Shown in pieces: positions 45,048 to 56,758 of a DNA stretch of 64,000 bases; the stretch's first letter is position 1, and every line of letters starts with the position of its first letter. Under the pieces are notes generated by a model. It did no database searches and was not told the DNA's origin. It was given only the letters and a program-made list of their open reading frames with translations. The stretch comes from Eunapius fragilis (lineage: Eukaryota; Porifera; Demospongiae; Spongillida; Spongillidae): NCBI GenBank assembly GCA_963681505.1, contig OY811972.1, forward strand, positions 5,052,332 through 5,116,331, written 5' to 3'. Both the position numbers and the translations under genes were made by a program.

Positions 45048-47310
45048 TGGGCCCTCGCAAACCCTCCCAGAAGTTATGGGCCAGTACCTTCACTCTAGTG
45101 AACCTATTGGACACCTACCCCATATGACCCCCACGCCTTCACACACGTTGCTAATGTTCTACCCTGCTAACCTCACACAATCATAGTGACATTGGGCCCT
45201 CACCAAACACTCCCAGAAGTTGTGGGCCAGTACCCTCAACACCTCTGTCATGGGTTTGTGCTCTGTGACCACACCCTTTGGTAGACACTGGGTCTTTTGT
45301 TTGTACAGTCTCCAGTCCAAACCCAAAATTCTCAACAGTTGACATGGCACCAACACTTTTATCATGGTATGGCATCACAGGGGGACTGGTAGGGTGATTC
45401 TAAGAGTGTTTTCGCTCTTGTGACCCTACTGGACACTTAACCCCTATGACCCTCACTGGCTATCACACACGTTGCTAATGTTCTACCCTGCTAACCTCAC
45501 ACAATCATAGTGACATTGGGCCCTCACCAAACACTCCCAGAAGTTTTGGGCCAGTACCCTCAACGCCTCTGTCATGGGTTTGTGCTCTGTGACCACACCC
45601 TTTGGTAGACACTGGGTCTTTTGTTTGTACAGTCCCCAGTCCAAACCCAAAATTCTCAACAGTTGTCATGGCACCAACACTTTTATCATGGTATGGCATC
45701 ACAGGGGGACTGGTAGGGTGATTCTAAGAGTGTTTTCGCTCTTGTGACCCTACTGGACACTTAACCCCTATGACCCCCACTGGCCTTCACACACGTTGCT
45801 AATGTTCTACCCTGCTAACCTCACACAATCATAGTGACATTGGGCCCTCACCAAACACTCCCAGAAGTTTTGGGCCAGTACCCTCAACGCCTCTGTCATG
45901 GGTTTGTGCTCTGTGACCACACCCTTTGGTAGACACTGGGTCTTTTGTTTGTACAGTCCCCAGTCCAAACCCAAAATTCTCAACAGTTGTCATGGCACCA
46001 ACACTTTTATCATGGTATGGCATCACAGGGGGACCGGTAGGGTGATTCTAAGAGTGTTTTCACTCTCGTGACCCTCCTGGACACCTAGCCCCTATGACCC
46101 CCACTGGCCTTCACACACGTTGCTAATGTTCTACCCTGCTAACCTCACACAATCATAGTGACATTGGGCCCTCACCAAACACTCCCAGAAGTTGTGGGCC
46201 AGTACCCTCAACACCTCTGTCATGGGTTTGTGCTCTGTGACCACACCCCTTGGTAGACACTGGGTCTTTTGTTTGTATAGTCCCCAGTCCAAACCCACAA
46301 ATCTCAACAGTTGTCATGGCACTAACACTTTTATAATGGTATAGCATCACAGGGGGACTGGTAGGGTGACTCCAAGAGTGTTTTCACTATAGTGACCCTC
46401 CTGGACACCTAGCCCCTATGACCCCCACTGGCCTTCACACGCGTTGCTAATGTTCTACCCTGCTAACCTCACACAATCATAGTGACATTGGGCCCCCACC
46501 AAACACTCCCAGAAGTTGTGGGCCAGTACCCTCAACACCTCTGTCATGGGTTTGTGCTCTGTGACCACTCCCTATAGTAGACACTGGGTCTTTTGTTTGT
46601 ATAGTCCCAGTCCAAACCCACAAATCTCAACAGTTGTCATGGCACCAACACTTTTATAATGGTATAGCATCACAGGGGAACTGGTAGGGTAACTCTAAGA
46701 GTGTTTTCGCTCTTGTGACCCTACTGGACACTTAACCCTTATGACCCTCACTGGCTATCACACACGTTGCTAATGTTCTACCCTGCTAACCTCACACAAT
46801 CATAGTGACATTGGGCCCTCACCAAACACTCCCAGAAGTTTTGGGCCAGTACCCTCAACGCCTCTGTCATGGGTTTGTGCTCTGTGACCACACCCTTTGG
46901 TAGACACTGGGTCTTTTGTTTGTACAGTCCCCAGTCCAAACCCAAAATTCTCAACAGTTGTCATGGCACCAACACTTTTATCATGGTATGGCATCACAGG
47001 GGGACTGGTAGGGTGATTCTAAGAGTGTTTTCGCTCTTGTGACCCTACTGGACACTTAACCCCTATGACCCCCACTGGCCTTCACACACGTTGCTAATGT
47101 TCTACCCTGCTAACCTCACACAATCATAGTGACATTGGGTCTTTACCAAACACTCCCAGAAGTTGTGGGCCAGTACCCTCAACACCTCTGTCATGGGTTT
47201 GTGCTCTGTGACCACTCCCTTTTGTAGACACTGGGTCTTTTGTTTGTATAGTCCCCTGTCCAAACCCACAAATCTCAACAGTTGCCAGGCACCAACAGTT
47301 TTATAATGTT
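45048..47310. repeat. 324-bp satellite array, seven units plus partial ends
   Basis: 'tcatagtgacattggg' occurs at 45181, 45505, 45829, 46153, 46477, 46800 and 47124: spacing 324, 324, 324, 324, 323, 324. Units at 45505, 45829 and 46800 are almost identical; those at 46153, 46477 and 47124 form a second variant. A diverged partial unit precedes (45048-45180) and the last stops at about 47310. A 65-codon minus-strand frame recurs in most units but is closed in others and has no family resemblance, so I do not call it a gene. Confidence 0.92.
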
Positions 47311-47351
47311 AGGGTGAAGGTACAGATGCATCAGGTGTTATTCTAATTAAT

Positions 47352-47461
47352 GACAACACGCAACCTGTTTTTAACCATACTGAACTCACCTGTTATCTGA
47401 AGACAGTAAGATATGCACAGACCATAGGCATGCCCACAGAGGTGAGTAGAACAGAAGGGCA
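47352..47461 (+). repeat. Right copy of the direct repeat bracketing the satellite
   Basis: About 108 bp matching 44846-44953 with some changes. Confidence 0.75.
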
Positions 47462-47942
47462 GGTACACCTGCATTAGGTGGTATTCTTGTTAAAGACAAC
47501 ACATAGCCAGTTTCTATCCAACAACTTAACTCACCTGTTCGTATCTTATAAGAGTACGTAAGAGAACGCACGCTTTACGGCGTTTTACGTACTGACGCCC
47601 ACACACGCGCATACACACGAACACACGCACGCACTCGCACACACGAACACAGGCACACATACACACTCTCTCTGTGTCTTTTATTTAGGACGGTAACCGT
47701 ATCATAGGCTTACCGATCATAGCGCGGATCGATCAAATCTGTGTGACAATAGAGAACGCTAGCGCGATCCAGCTAGATATTAATAAACAACAATAATAAC
47801 TTAAGGGCATACAACCCTGTACACGTACATGAACGTGTTTGTCTGCATTTTGGTCTTCATGCAAGCATCGATATACTGGTGTCTGTGTACGAATATGTGT
47901 CTGCAAAACTCTGTATACAAAACGTTGGCATGCAGTGTAAGC
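47462..47942. other. No gene seen
   Basis: Contains a diverged CA-rich stretch (47600-47665). No exon support. Confidence 0.45.
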
Positions 47943-48090
47943 AGTGGCGTAGTATTATTAGCGCCGGGAACATAATGGCTTGGTGTGCTGTCGGTTTCTT
48001 GCCCGATACGAAGGGTGGTGGGTACGTACCTAGCGGAAAAGAGGATATGTCACACACACCCCCCCCCCCCCCCCCCCCACTCACGCTACT
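47943..48090. mobile_element. Short hAT-like MITE fragment with poly-C
   Basis: Starts CAGTGGCGTAG and contains 'ctgtcggtttcttgcccgat', the complement of the unit in the MITEs at 7663 and 30646. It ends in 20 C (48059-48078) and CACTCACGCTACT. Target duplication not clear. Confidence 0.45.
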
Positions 48091-48555
48091 CTAATGAGTA
48101 CTACACGGTTGTATGCGGCTGGAAACTAGGTTTATAATTAGAACATTACGGTACCTGTCTAATAGATAACGAAGAAACACCTCATTAAAAATGCTTATGT
48201 TTCAAAGCTCACAACTTCTCAGAAGAAGCAGTAAATGCAATATTTTAAACTAATATACAACACAACCTTTCATGCTCTTTTATTTATAGTCCTCACGCAC
48301 TTTCCAAATTTCAGGCCTACCGTATGCGCAAGCCGTGTTTATAACCCCATGCGGTACTTATTTCGGTTAGGTGGGGAACGAGATCGAATAGAACGGGCTA
48401 CCCAAAGTTGATCTGGAGGTAAGACTAGTCTGTCGGTCAAGCCAAGGCATGTCAGTAACGGAACTGACGAACCAGATCTGGTCTCGGATTTTCTGTCACC
48501 AGAAAAACCTTGAGTGTATCTTATGAATAATCGATGCATGTTGCGGGTTACAGGG

Positions 48556-51500
48556 ATGGATTACCACACAAAACAACTGCCGCTGCACTGCAGAGTTTGT
48601 GGAAAGAGGCTAATGAAGAGTGGGCAAAAGAAGAGCACTTATGAGTGCAAAGGATTCACAGATGACCTGTTAACAGCTTTTGCAATCAACACCTCCACTG
48701 ACAATGCTCACATGCACCCAGAACGCTTTTGTGAGTGCTGTCACCTGTCAATGAAGAGAATCATCCGTGCCAGGGCAGAAAAAGTGCACCATAAGTGTAC
48801 ACTGACACCATTTGAATGGGAGGAACATAGAAATGAAGGGTGTAAGGTACATATATCTATACATCCCTGCTAGAGTTCACACATGTAACATCATATGCAA
48901 TACACAGGTGTGTGAGCACTTCAAAGTTATTGCAAAAGGAGGTAACTCCAGAAAGCTCACTGTTGGCAGAGGACGTCAACCAGGCCTCACACCAAACATG
49001 GTAGCTGCACACCTTTGGAAAATTGCCCCTCCTCCAGTCTTCTCACGGGAGCCGTACCCTCCATTGTCAGGCCAGAACAACACGACTGTCCTCGATGAGT
49101 TGAAATGTGTGGTATGTGCAAACGTGCTTTCACAGCCCCTTGAGCTACCATGTGGAAAGCTGGCCTGCACCAGTTGCATTGTACAGCAAGTGACAGCCTC
49201 AGCCACAGTGTGCCCTTGCTGCTTGCTGGGTGGTGGCTTGGTCCCCACTGAGATCAGACCAGCATCCAACCTTATACAACTGCTGCTAAAAGATGTTCTG
49301 GTTCAGTGTGTAGTGTGCCATAGGGATGTAAAGGCTGGGTACTATGAAGAACATGAGTGCACACAATCCCTTACTGTTGGTGAGGAAAGAGAAGCAGCGG
49401 GATTGTTGAAGAGGGCCATCTCCACCAGCCCTGATCAAGCCACAGTACAGCTGGCTACAGGAGGGACGGTTAGGCGTATTCAGTGCCACTTAAATTGTTA
49501 TGTTATGTTTGACCACCATACCTTGTAGCCAATGATATTCATGAAGTTAACAAAAGCCCGGCATCCAACTACAGCTGCTTGTTCCAGGACTGTCAAAACA
49601 CGGTGTTCAGAGATGCACACAGCTAGGAGTGTCATCAGTGGAGGGGAACCATCCGCCCTGCTTGAGAGTGAGGTGCTCACATTGAATGATGAAGAGAAGA
49701 AGTCATTACTGGAGAAGGCAGGGATAACAAACGTCTCAATTGGCCCAGCTGAAGTATTGGCCATTAAAACTGGCCTTACTATTCCCTGGAATAGATTGAG
49801 GCTTCTAAGACGGTAAAGAACTTTATACACATCATAAAAATTAACCTATTGTTTGTTCAGGTGGCTCAAAGCATCAGGTGTTTCTCTAGCTGGGGAGGAG
49901 AGGATGCGCAACATCTGCAGACGAATTGTGGGCGACAACTTGAAAGGAGAAATGGCTCTATTTTCATTTCCATCCACTTCTGGTGGTGAGGAGCTTAGGG
50001 GAGCAGCTTTGGTTTACATACCAGATCTGGTTCTAAAGGTTGTTGAACTTTTGGAAGAGAATCAAAGGTTAGGTGCTTAAGACACACACCGATATACAAT
50101 TAATTTGTAATGCAGGAGTGGACGGCTTACCTGGCATGATGGGGTCATCCCCGCCAGTGAGATATGGCTAAAAATTGGAGGGGACAAAGGAGGCGGATCC
50201 TTCAAAATGAACTTTCAAATAGTGAATGTTGTAGCGCCTAATTCAGTCCACAACACCTGCGTGTTTTGCTGCTTCGAAGCGGGAGACACTGTCACCAACC
50301 TCCACATAGCCCTTGACCGCTACAAAGATCAAGTAGCACATCTGCAAGGGATGGAATGGAGGTATGAACAGTTATCTAACATGGCAGTATAAAGAATAAA
50401 ATGAGCATTACACAAACAGGCAATACACATTGAAATTGTTCATGTGTGGGGACTACGAGTTCATTACTAGAATGTATGGGCTATCTGGAGCAAGTGGTAT
50501 GTGAGAAACTGGGGCCAAAAAAATGCATAACAATATTTCACCTTTGTAATAGGATGCTACCCATGCTTGTATTGCTTGGTCTTCCATGAGAACATGGTAA
50601 AACCTCTCTCAGTCAGAGGACATGCACCACCAAGAACATATGAATCCATATGCACTGACCATCAGCGCTACATTGCATCACGAGTCAGCAGGAAACAAGT
50701 ACAGCACTTTTACAACTGCATCACGGAACCTATATTTAACATCCCTATTGAACAGGTAAACATGCATTTCGTATTTTTTGTGTGCCGGCATAACTACACA
50801 TACATGCATACACACACATACTTGTGCACATACACACCCACAAAACACACGTGCACAAGGTTTGCCCCCCAGGGCTACACATCACTTTGGGCATCTTTAC
50901 AAAGCTTTATGGCTTGCTTGAAGATGAGTGTCATGCCCTTGACCTTGAACTAGCCCTGCTTTCAAGTGAGGAAGCCCACTCCAGCTTTGACACATATAGC
51001 CATAAGCTGCAAATGCTTCGCTTATTGCAATCGGAGCTAAAGCAAGCCGAGGAGGCATATGCTGTATTGCAGCAAATGACAACATATGTATCCCTGGTGA
51101 TTGGGGAGAAAGACCCAGTCACCGCTGATTTTTTTGTGCAATGTGAAGAAAAAAAGAAACATCTTGGAAAACTAGTAAGCCATATGCACTAAACATACAA
51201 AATGTGTAATACAGGCCATGATTTTGCTAGGAAGCAGAGGTAGCTAAATCTAAAGCTATTGTGGAAAAGGGGTTTTCTAAAAAAGAAGGCCCCTTTGTTA
51301 AGGCGTTGGATGATGCATTACAGTCAGTTGGAGTGCACCGTCAACAGTACTTTGGTGGTGCTTTTTTTGGAAATCATGTGCATAAGGCTCTAAAGGTACC
51401 ACAAGTGTAATATGTACAAACACATGAATGAGACATCTCCTACACTTTTTCAGGAATGCAACATTCAGAAGTTGTGCGGGTCTCTATGTGAAACAGCCAA

Positions 51501-51878
51501 GAATAAATTGCCTCATCGATCTACACAGGCAGAACATCGTACTGAGATCCTAGTTAAAGTATTCGCAATGTTTGCAAGATGCCATAACATCTACGACCAC
51601 AATTTCATTGATGAGACACAAGCTCATGCCTTAGGTTGGTAATGGACCTTCAGGTGTTCATGTGAACTAAGCCAACAATATTGTTTTTTACAGAGGAGGC
51701 CGTGGGAGAGTTCATGACATTCTTCCGTGAATCCTTCCCCCAGGCAACAGTCCCCATAAAAATGCATGTATTGGAAGACCATGCTGTTCCATGGGCAAAG
51801 TCTTTCCATGTTGGATTTGGCCTACTTGGCGAACAAGGGGCTGAGTCCATTCGTGCTAAGTTCACACGACTTAATTAG
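48556..51878 (+). CDS. RAG1-N-terminus-like transposase (N-RAG-TP-type), 11 exons, 904 residues
   Basis: Exons: 48556-48846, 48908-49468, 49529-49812, 49861-50067, 50116-50361, 50420-50496, 50553-50755, 50860-51174, 51231-51395, 51454-51634, 51694-51878. Every junction is AG/GT and all phases close without a stop; introns are 37-104 bp. The N-terminal third carries LPLHCRVCGKRL, HPERFCECCH, CKVCEHF, a RING-like C4..C4 (residues about 164-202, CVVCANVL...PCGKLACTSC...CPCC) and QCVVCHRDVKAGYYEEHEC. The same order is seen in the non-core part of vertebrate RAG1 and in N-RAG-TP elements of molluscs. The rest carries IWLKIGGDKGGGSFK (D471), LFMCGDYEFITRMYGLSGAS (D541), CYPCLYC, VCPPGLHITLGIF, YFGGAFFGNHVHKAL and GFGLLGEQGAES, fitting a DDE-type transposase. 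I found no terminal inverted repeats, so it may be a host gene or a mobile element. Start chosen at the Met before the first Cys pair; 5' exons could exist. Confidence 0.85.
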
Positions 51879-52005
51879 CCTATCATACACTGCAATTACT
51901 GATAAAGTGCAGCATCTCCTATGTATAGTGAAGGAACACCTAATAAGTATTTCCCCACAAGTTGTAGCTGCTATCCCTCCTCCACAAAAAAGAATAAAAT
52001 CATAA
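51879..52005 (+). other. Coding-like tail in another frame after the stop of the RAG1-N-like gene
   Basis: Directly after the TAG the next frame reads LSYTAITDKVQHLLCIVKEH then SPQVVAAIPPPQKRIKS and ends at TAA. It looks like a natural C-terminus. A one-base frameshift near 51875 would join it, so the gene may have lost its last 40 residues, or the assembly may miss a base. Confidence 0.45.
51993..51998 (+). terminator. AATAAA polyadenylation signal of the RAG1-N-like gene
   Basis: Located 115 bases after the stop codon, overlapping the end of the alternative-frame tail. Confidence 0.5.
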
Positions 52006-52017
52006 CACTTTGTGTAC

Positions 52018-52203
52018 TTACATCTTCAACCAGCAATCCACTGCACCTTCGTCTTCAATCTCCTGAGCTGTAGTACACATCAGAAAAGCTTCAAGTTTTA
52101 TCATTTTCCACATTCGCTCATATGCATGTGAGATCCTCTTGCCTGCTGAAGTGAAAAGCATAACATCACTTCGCACTTCATAACCAAATAACCAACAAAA
52201 TGG
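52018..52203 (-). CDS. Terminal exon of a convergent unknown gene
   Basis: On the minus strand a frame reads FGYEVRSDVMLFTSAGKRIS then HAYERMWKMIKLEAFLMCTT and AQEIEDEGAVDCWLKM, stop TAA at 52018-52020. A good acceptor (TTCAGCAG) at about 52144 suggests the exon proper is 52018-52143. It runs tail-to-tail with the RAG1-N-like gene, 12 bases from that tail's end. I do not recognise the protein, and further exons to the right could not be placed. Confidence 0.45.
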   Translation of the reverse strand, partial: PFCWLFGYEVRSDVMLFTSAGKRISHAYERMWKMIKLEAFLMCTTAQEIEDEGAVDCWLKM

Positions 52204-53250
52204 CTACTTTTAGACCGTTTGAAAACTGCTTCAGAAAATCCGAGACCGCATGCGTGGAGTAAAAAGAAGCAAAACTAGACAAGACGTACACGGAAAACGT
52301 TGTTTTATAGCCCATGGAACTTTGTGAGAGTGGCTATAGCCATTAGAACTCACGGGGTCCATGCGCGCTGAAATAAGTCCCTCACTTCCATTCACTAAAC
52401 TGACACGTTTTTGTACGGTAAGGCCACGTGATTTATATGATCACAGGAAGGTCAGAGGTGTTTCTTTAGCATAGTATGGCTTGTAGGTGTTTATTGTACT
52501 CAGTGTGCTTAGTGTATAGCGCATTCCAAAGGACATCGGTTGTCAGGTTCGTTGCTATGGGACAGCATACCATTTCAAAATTTTTGGGCGGAGGACCTAG
52601 TTTCCACGCGTTCAATGGGAGTAGACAGCCGTGACTAATGAGTACGAGGTTTCATTGACCGTAAAATGCAATTCCAAACGCGCGCGCCGCGTATTTGAAT
52701 GTATAATAGGCGTGCGCGCGTCACATTATTAGGACCCGTCCTTAACTGTCTGGAGGGCGCTTCTCTGCTTGATATTTACTAATTAGAGTGCCGCTTAATT
52801 GCATTTATTAACCTCGGCCCAACTTAACGTAGGTACTTGTATATTCCTATTACTGCGCACTATTGTGGGTTTATACTGCACACGCGCGTTTCCGAGGGGG
52901 GGTTGATACGCGCCGAATACTTGTGTAATACTAAACCCCCCTTCATATCCATCTGCATACTGCTCATGGTATGTGTATATCTCGATACGAGTCAGGATAT
53001 TGGTCTGCATACGCGCATGTCTGCATACCTATCTGCATACGTTAACGTGGGCAGACCTCTGCAATCTCTGCATACGGTACTATGTCACGCAGTGCAGGTG
53101 ACCCATGGGAGGAGCTCAGGGAAGTGGATAGCACCGTCATTGCTTTAGGACATTATCTTGTGACACTAAATTAAATGCATTTTGCATATTGATTTTGAGA
53201 ATTGAATTATTCAGTAATGATTATTATAATTTATTGCTACCGTTATGGTT
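52204..53250. other. No gene seen; CTGCATAC repeats
   Basis: 52670-52720 has GCGCGC text. 52955-53085 holds at least five CTGCATAC or near-identical words just upstream of RT copy 2. Confidence 0.5.
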
Positions 53251-53255
53251 GGTTA

Positions 53256-55870
53256 TGTTTATTATTAATGAAATCTTTAATTCACTGCCCCACCTTGAAG
53301 TATATCCCTAAGCATGCTCGTCAATACTTCTGGTCCGTATTCACAGAAGCGCTAAAGCAAGTGATCTTGACAACTCTGTCAAAGCCTGGACCAGATTACT
53401 TATGTTTGTTGCCATCGTCAAAGAGGAAGGGAAAGGGATAGCATATGATTCCAATTGAATCACTATGCCAAGATTGGAAGAATGGCAAGGAGTTACTTTT
53501 ATGTGCCAAGGCAGTGAGCAGAGTCAGCGTGAAAGATGACCTTTGTTCAGATCCTAAGAAGAAGAAGCTGGCATCAGCAATTGCATGTGCTTTTCTCGAT
53601 AGGCATGCCGCATCTTAACTTCCCATGGCATTGCACCAAACAATGATACGATGTTTGAATTATTGAAGTCCAAACATCCATATGTCATCCCTCCTACCAT
53701 TCCCAGTGTGCCTACCACTGTACCAGCTAATTCAAATCCCACCAACCTTCAATATTGCTGCAACCATAAGATCTTTTCCTAAAGGAACAACATGTGGTCC
53801 ATCAGGCTAGAGAGTTCAGCACTTACTTGATGCATTGGACTAAAGACTACCAATCTCAATGGAGAGTTTACTGCATCAGGTAGTTTATATTCTGCTCGCT
53901 GGCAATGCCCCTATCACCTTCTCACCATACATTGCTGGTGGAAATCTAACATCTCTATTGAAACCCAAAGGCTCTGGATGGGATGTTCGACCAATCGCTG
54001 TCGGAGAGATTTTAAGACGTCTTGTGGGTAAATGTGTTTGCGTTTTGACAAAGGTAAAGGCCACCCGATTCTTCAATCCTTTTCAGTACAGAGTAGCTTG
54101 CTCAGCTGGCACAGAAAAAGTTGTACATAAGCTCAGGCAAGTTATTGAAGACAACTGGAATAATGGCGATCTTAAAAGTTGATATGCACAATGCATTAGT
54201 GTCTTGGGAAGCTGTCCTCCACCAGTGTGCCATCCACTTCCCTGAGCTTTTCCGTGGGTGGCTTGGTGCTATTCACAGCACCAAAAGTTGTGGCATCCAA
54301 TGGGTCAGTTAATATCGGTGTCAGGTGTCCAACAAGGGGACCCTTTAGGCCCTCTTCTTTTTGCCCTTGTTCTGCACTGCACAATTCTCCAAATCTCTGC
54401 TGACCCCCAATGCAAATAAATGCTGTTGAACTGCTGGTAATTGGATGATGGGGTTCTGGCAGGACCAAGAGATGCACTATCCAGAGCTCTAGACATTTTG
54501 CAAGCCAACAGTGACACATCTGGTCTCCACATTAATTTATTTAAATGTCAATTATTCAGTGCCCAAGAACTCTCCATGTACCCTGCTGAAATTCCATGCT
54601 CAGCCTGTCCTCACTTTGAATAGTTAGGTGCCCCCATTTGGAGTGCTGAGTATTGTACTCAATACATCAAGTCCAAAAGAAAAAATGCATTTCATATATT
54701 GTCACTTCTACCCCAGCTGTGCAACCCACAAGTTGCTGTCACCATCCTGAGGTCATGTGCTAGTTTCTGTAAGCTGGCCACCTAGCACGGTCAACACCTC
54801 CTTCACCAATGTCAGAGTCAGTGTTCAGCCAATTTGACAATGATGTTCTTCACTGTATGAAATTATCTGCAGCAATTGTGCTAACACTTCCAGCAGCCAA
54901 GCAGGCCACACTTAGCCATGGCGGCCTTGGTCTGCGTTCACTTCATTGCCATGCTCAAGCTGCATACATTTCATCTCTAACCATGTCAGTTCCTTCAGGC
55001 ATTTGTTCGTTGACTTCAAAGGAACACATTCTAGCTGCAGTTAATGCTTACAATGCCAAGGACAGTAAGCTGGGTGCCATCTCAGTTGAAAGTGTACTAG
55101 ATGCTCCACCTTGCCAGCATACACTATCCTCTCACATTGAAGAAGCTGACTTCAATTCCCTCTTTTCAGATGCCACCATTGTGAAAAAAGCCAGATTGCG
55201 GGCTATTTCTACACCTCAAGCCCATGCCTGGCTTAAAGTGCAGCCTTCACCAAAGTTAGGTCTTGCGTTGATGCCTGATGAAGCACAGGTCATTTTTAAA
55301 TGGTGGCTTGGCCATCCTTTGACACCTGAGGGCACACCATGCCCACTTTTTCATCACAATCTGGATGCCTGGGGACACCACATGCTTACTTGTCGTTCTG
55401 GGGGTGATGTGATAACCTGACACACCAGCTAAGAGACTGCATTGCTGACTTCTGCCACAAGGCATGCCTTTCCCCACAAATTGAGAAAGGAAGTGACATT
55501 CTTCCCAAAGATCAATCAAGACCAACTGGACTCTCTTCTGCCCAGCTGCATTTGACATAAAGGTAATCAATCCGCTGAATCTGCACTGTTACAAGAAGCG
55601 GCTCAAACCTGTGGTCATGCAGCTGAGATGGGAGAAGAGGCCAAGCACTATAAAAACGATGAGGCATGTGCCCTTAGAGGAAGGACATGCATCCCTTTGG
55701 TTTTGGAGCTGTTTGGGGGATGGGGCAATGAGGCTATCAATGTGTCAGTTGTGTTGACCTTTAAATGAGGTTATATCCACCATGTACAGTCGCCTCAGCC
55801 TCACCCTCATGAGGCAGAATGCCAGGGCAATGTTGGCCAGATGTGTCCCACCAACCACATTTTGTGACTT
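53256..55870 (+). pseudogene. RT retroelement copy 2, same family as copy 1, near full length but decayed
   Basis: Pieces in order on the plus strand: LKYIPKHARQYFWSVFTEAL (53290), LLSVEFTASG-like remnants with a frameshift, GNAPITFSPYIAGGNLTSLL, WDVRPIAVGEILRRLVGKCV (RT motif 1-2 region), LKVDMHNALVSWEAVLHQCA (motif A), a frame-shifted GVQQGDPLGPLLFALVLH near 54325 (motif B), DDGVLAGPRDALSRALDI near 54443 (motif C), a C-terminal frame 54809-55420 with WWLGHPLTPEG and GHHMLTCRSGGDVIT, and frame-shifted AFDIKVINPLN near 55550. The knuckle and endonuclease-like pattern match copy 1. The 3' end is near 55870-55910. Many stops: inactive. Confidence 0.75.
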
Positions 55871-56334
55871 TTATTTGTTGTAAATGTGCATATTATTATT
55901 ATTGTATTCACTGCTTATATATTCTGTAATTTATGCGGTAGTGGTTAGAATTAATTTACCTAACACCACCTTATTACAAGCAGGGATACAAAAATTTTGG
56001 GTATATTTGTTTACAAGAATTTCAAAATGTCATGGTCACATATAGTTTTAAACCACTGTGCATGGTGGTTAGTTATTGTGCCTTCCTTAGCCAACAGGCA
56101 TATTAGTTATTGTGCCTTACTTAGCCAATAGGCATATGCTCTCATGGGGTGATCGTCTGATCGCCTTTATGGTATGCAGTCAAAGGTGGAGCGAGGAGGG
56201 GGGGGGGGGGGGGGGGGGAGGGGGGAGACTGGGAGCCCCATCCAACATCTTGCTTGCATTTGCTATGGAAGAGTATGATATCCCTCTATTTGTGTGCATG
56301 GACAGCCGAGTTGATCTCTATGCAGCAATCCACT

Positions 56335-56515
56335 CCACTGAATGGTCACACTCTCTATGCAGTAGCCCAGCATAATGAGGCTGACCATTCAGGGAGTGGC
56401 TACTGCATAGAGAGGCTGATCATTCAGTGGAGTGTACTACTGCATAGAGAGGCTGATCATTCATTGGAGAGTAGTCCACTTCACTCAATGGTCAGCCTCT
56501 CTATGCAGTGCCCAT
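56335..56515. repeat. Self-complementary repeat block
   Basis: 'ctgcatagagaggctgatca' occurs twice. Its complement-like forms ('ctctctatgcagta', 'cagcctctctatgcagt') stand at both ends. 'ccattca'/'tgaatgg' words alternate, giving several alternative hairpins. Confidence 0.7.
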
Positions 56516-56722
56516 TCCACTCAAATGGCAAATACTTATATTCATTTGTATATTCTTTTTTAATTGGCCACCTCATTAAGGGACATTGGTGAAGTGTAAT
56601 AGCCTATTAATGCAATGATGGACATTACAAACACTGCATATTGCTGTGCATAATAATGACCACTGTCTTTTGCTCATAGCAGGTCTTCTTTGCTGGAGAG
56701 GGGTCATATTACCCCATCAATC

Positions 56723-56723
<1 letters not shown>

Positions 56724-56755
<32 letters not shown>
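56724..56755. repeat. 32-base poly-C run
   Basis: Uninterrupted C; the longest homopolymer in the window. Confidence 0.97.

Positions 56756-56758
<3 letters not shown>

Noticed and set aside
45181-46997. Family of 65-residue proteins on the minus strand
   Set aside because: The frame follows the 324-bp satellite period, is closed in some units and resembles no family.
45048-47310. CRISPR-like array
   Set aside because: Repeats are 324 bp and contiguous, with no spacers, in a eukaryotic genome.
48556-52203. Complete ProtoRAG (RAG1-like plus RAG2-like) transposon
   Set aside because: The transposase half does not show RAG1 core motifs I can recognise, the convergent exon has no Kelch repeats, and no TIR pair was found.
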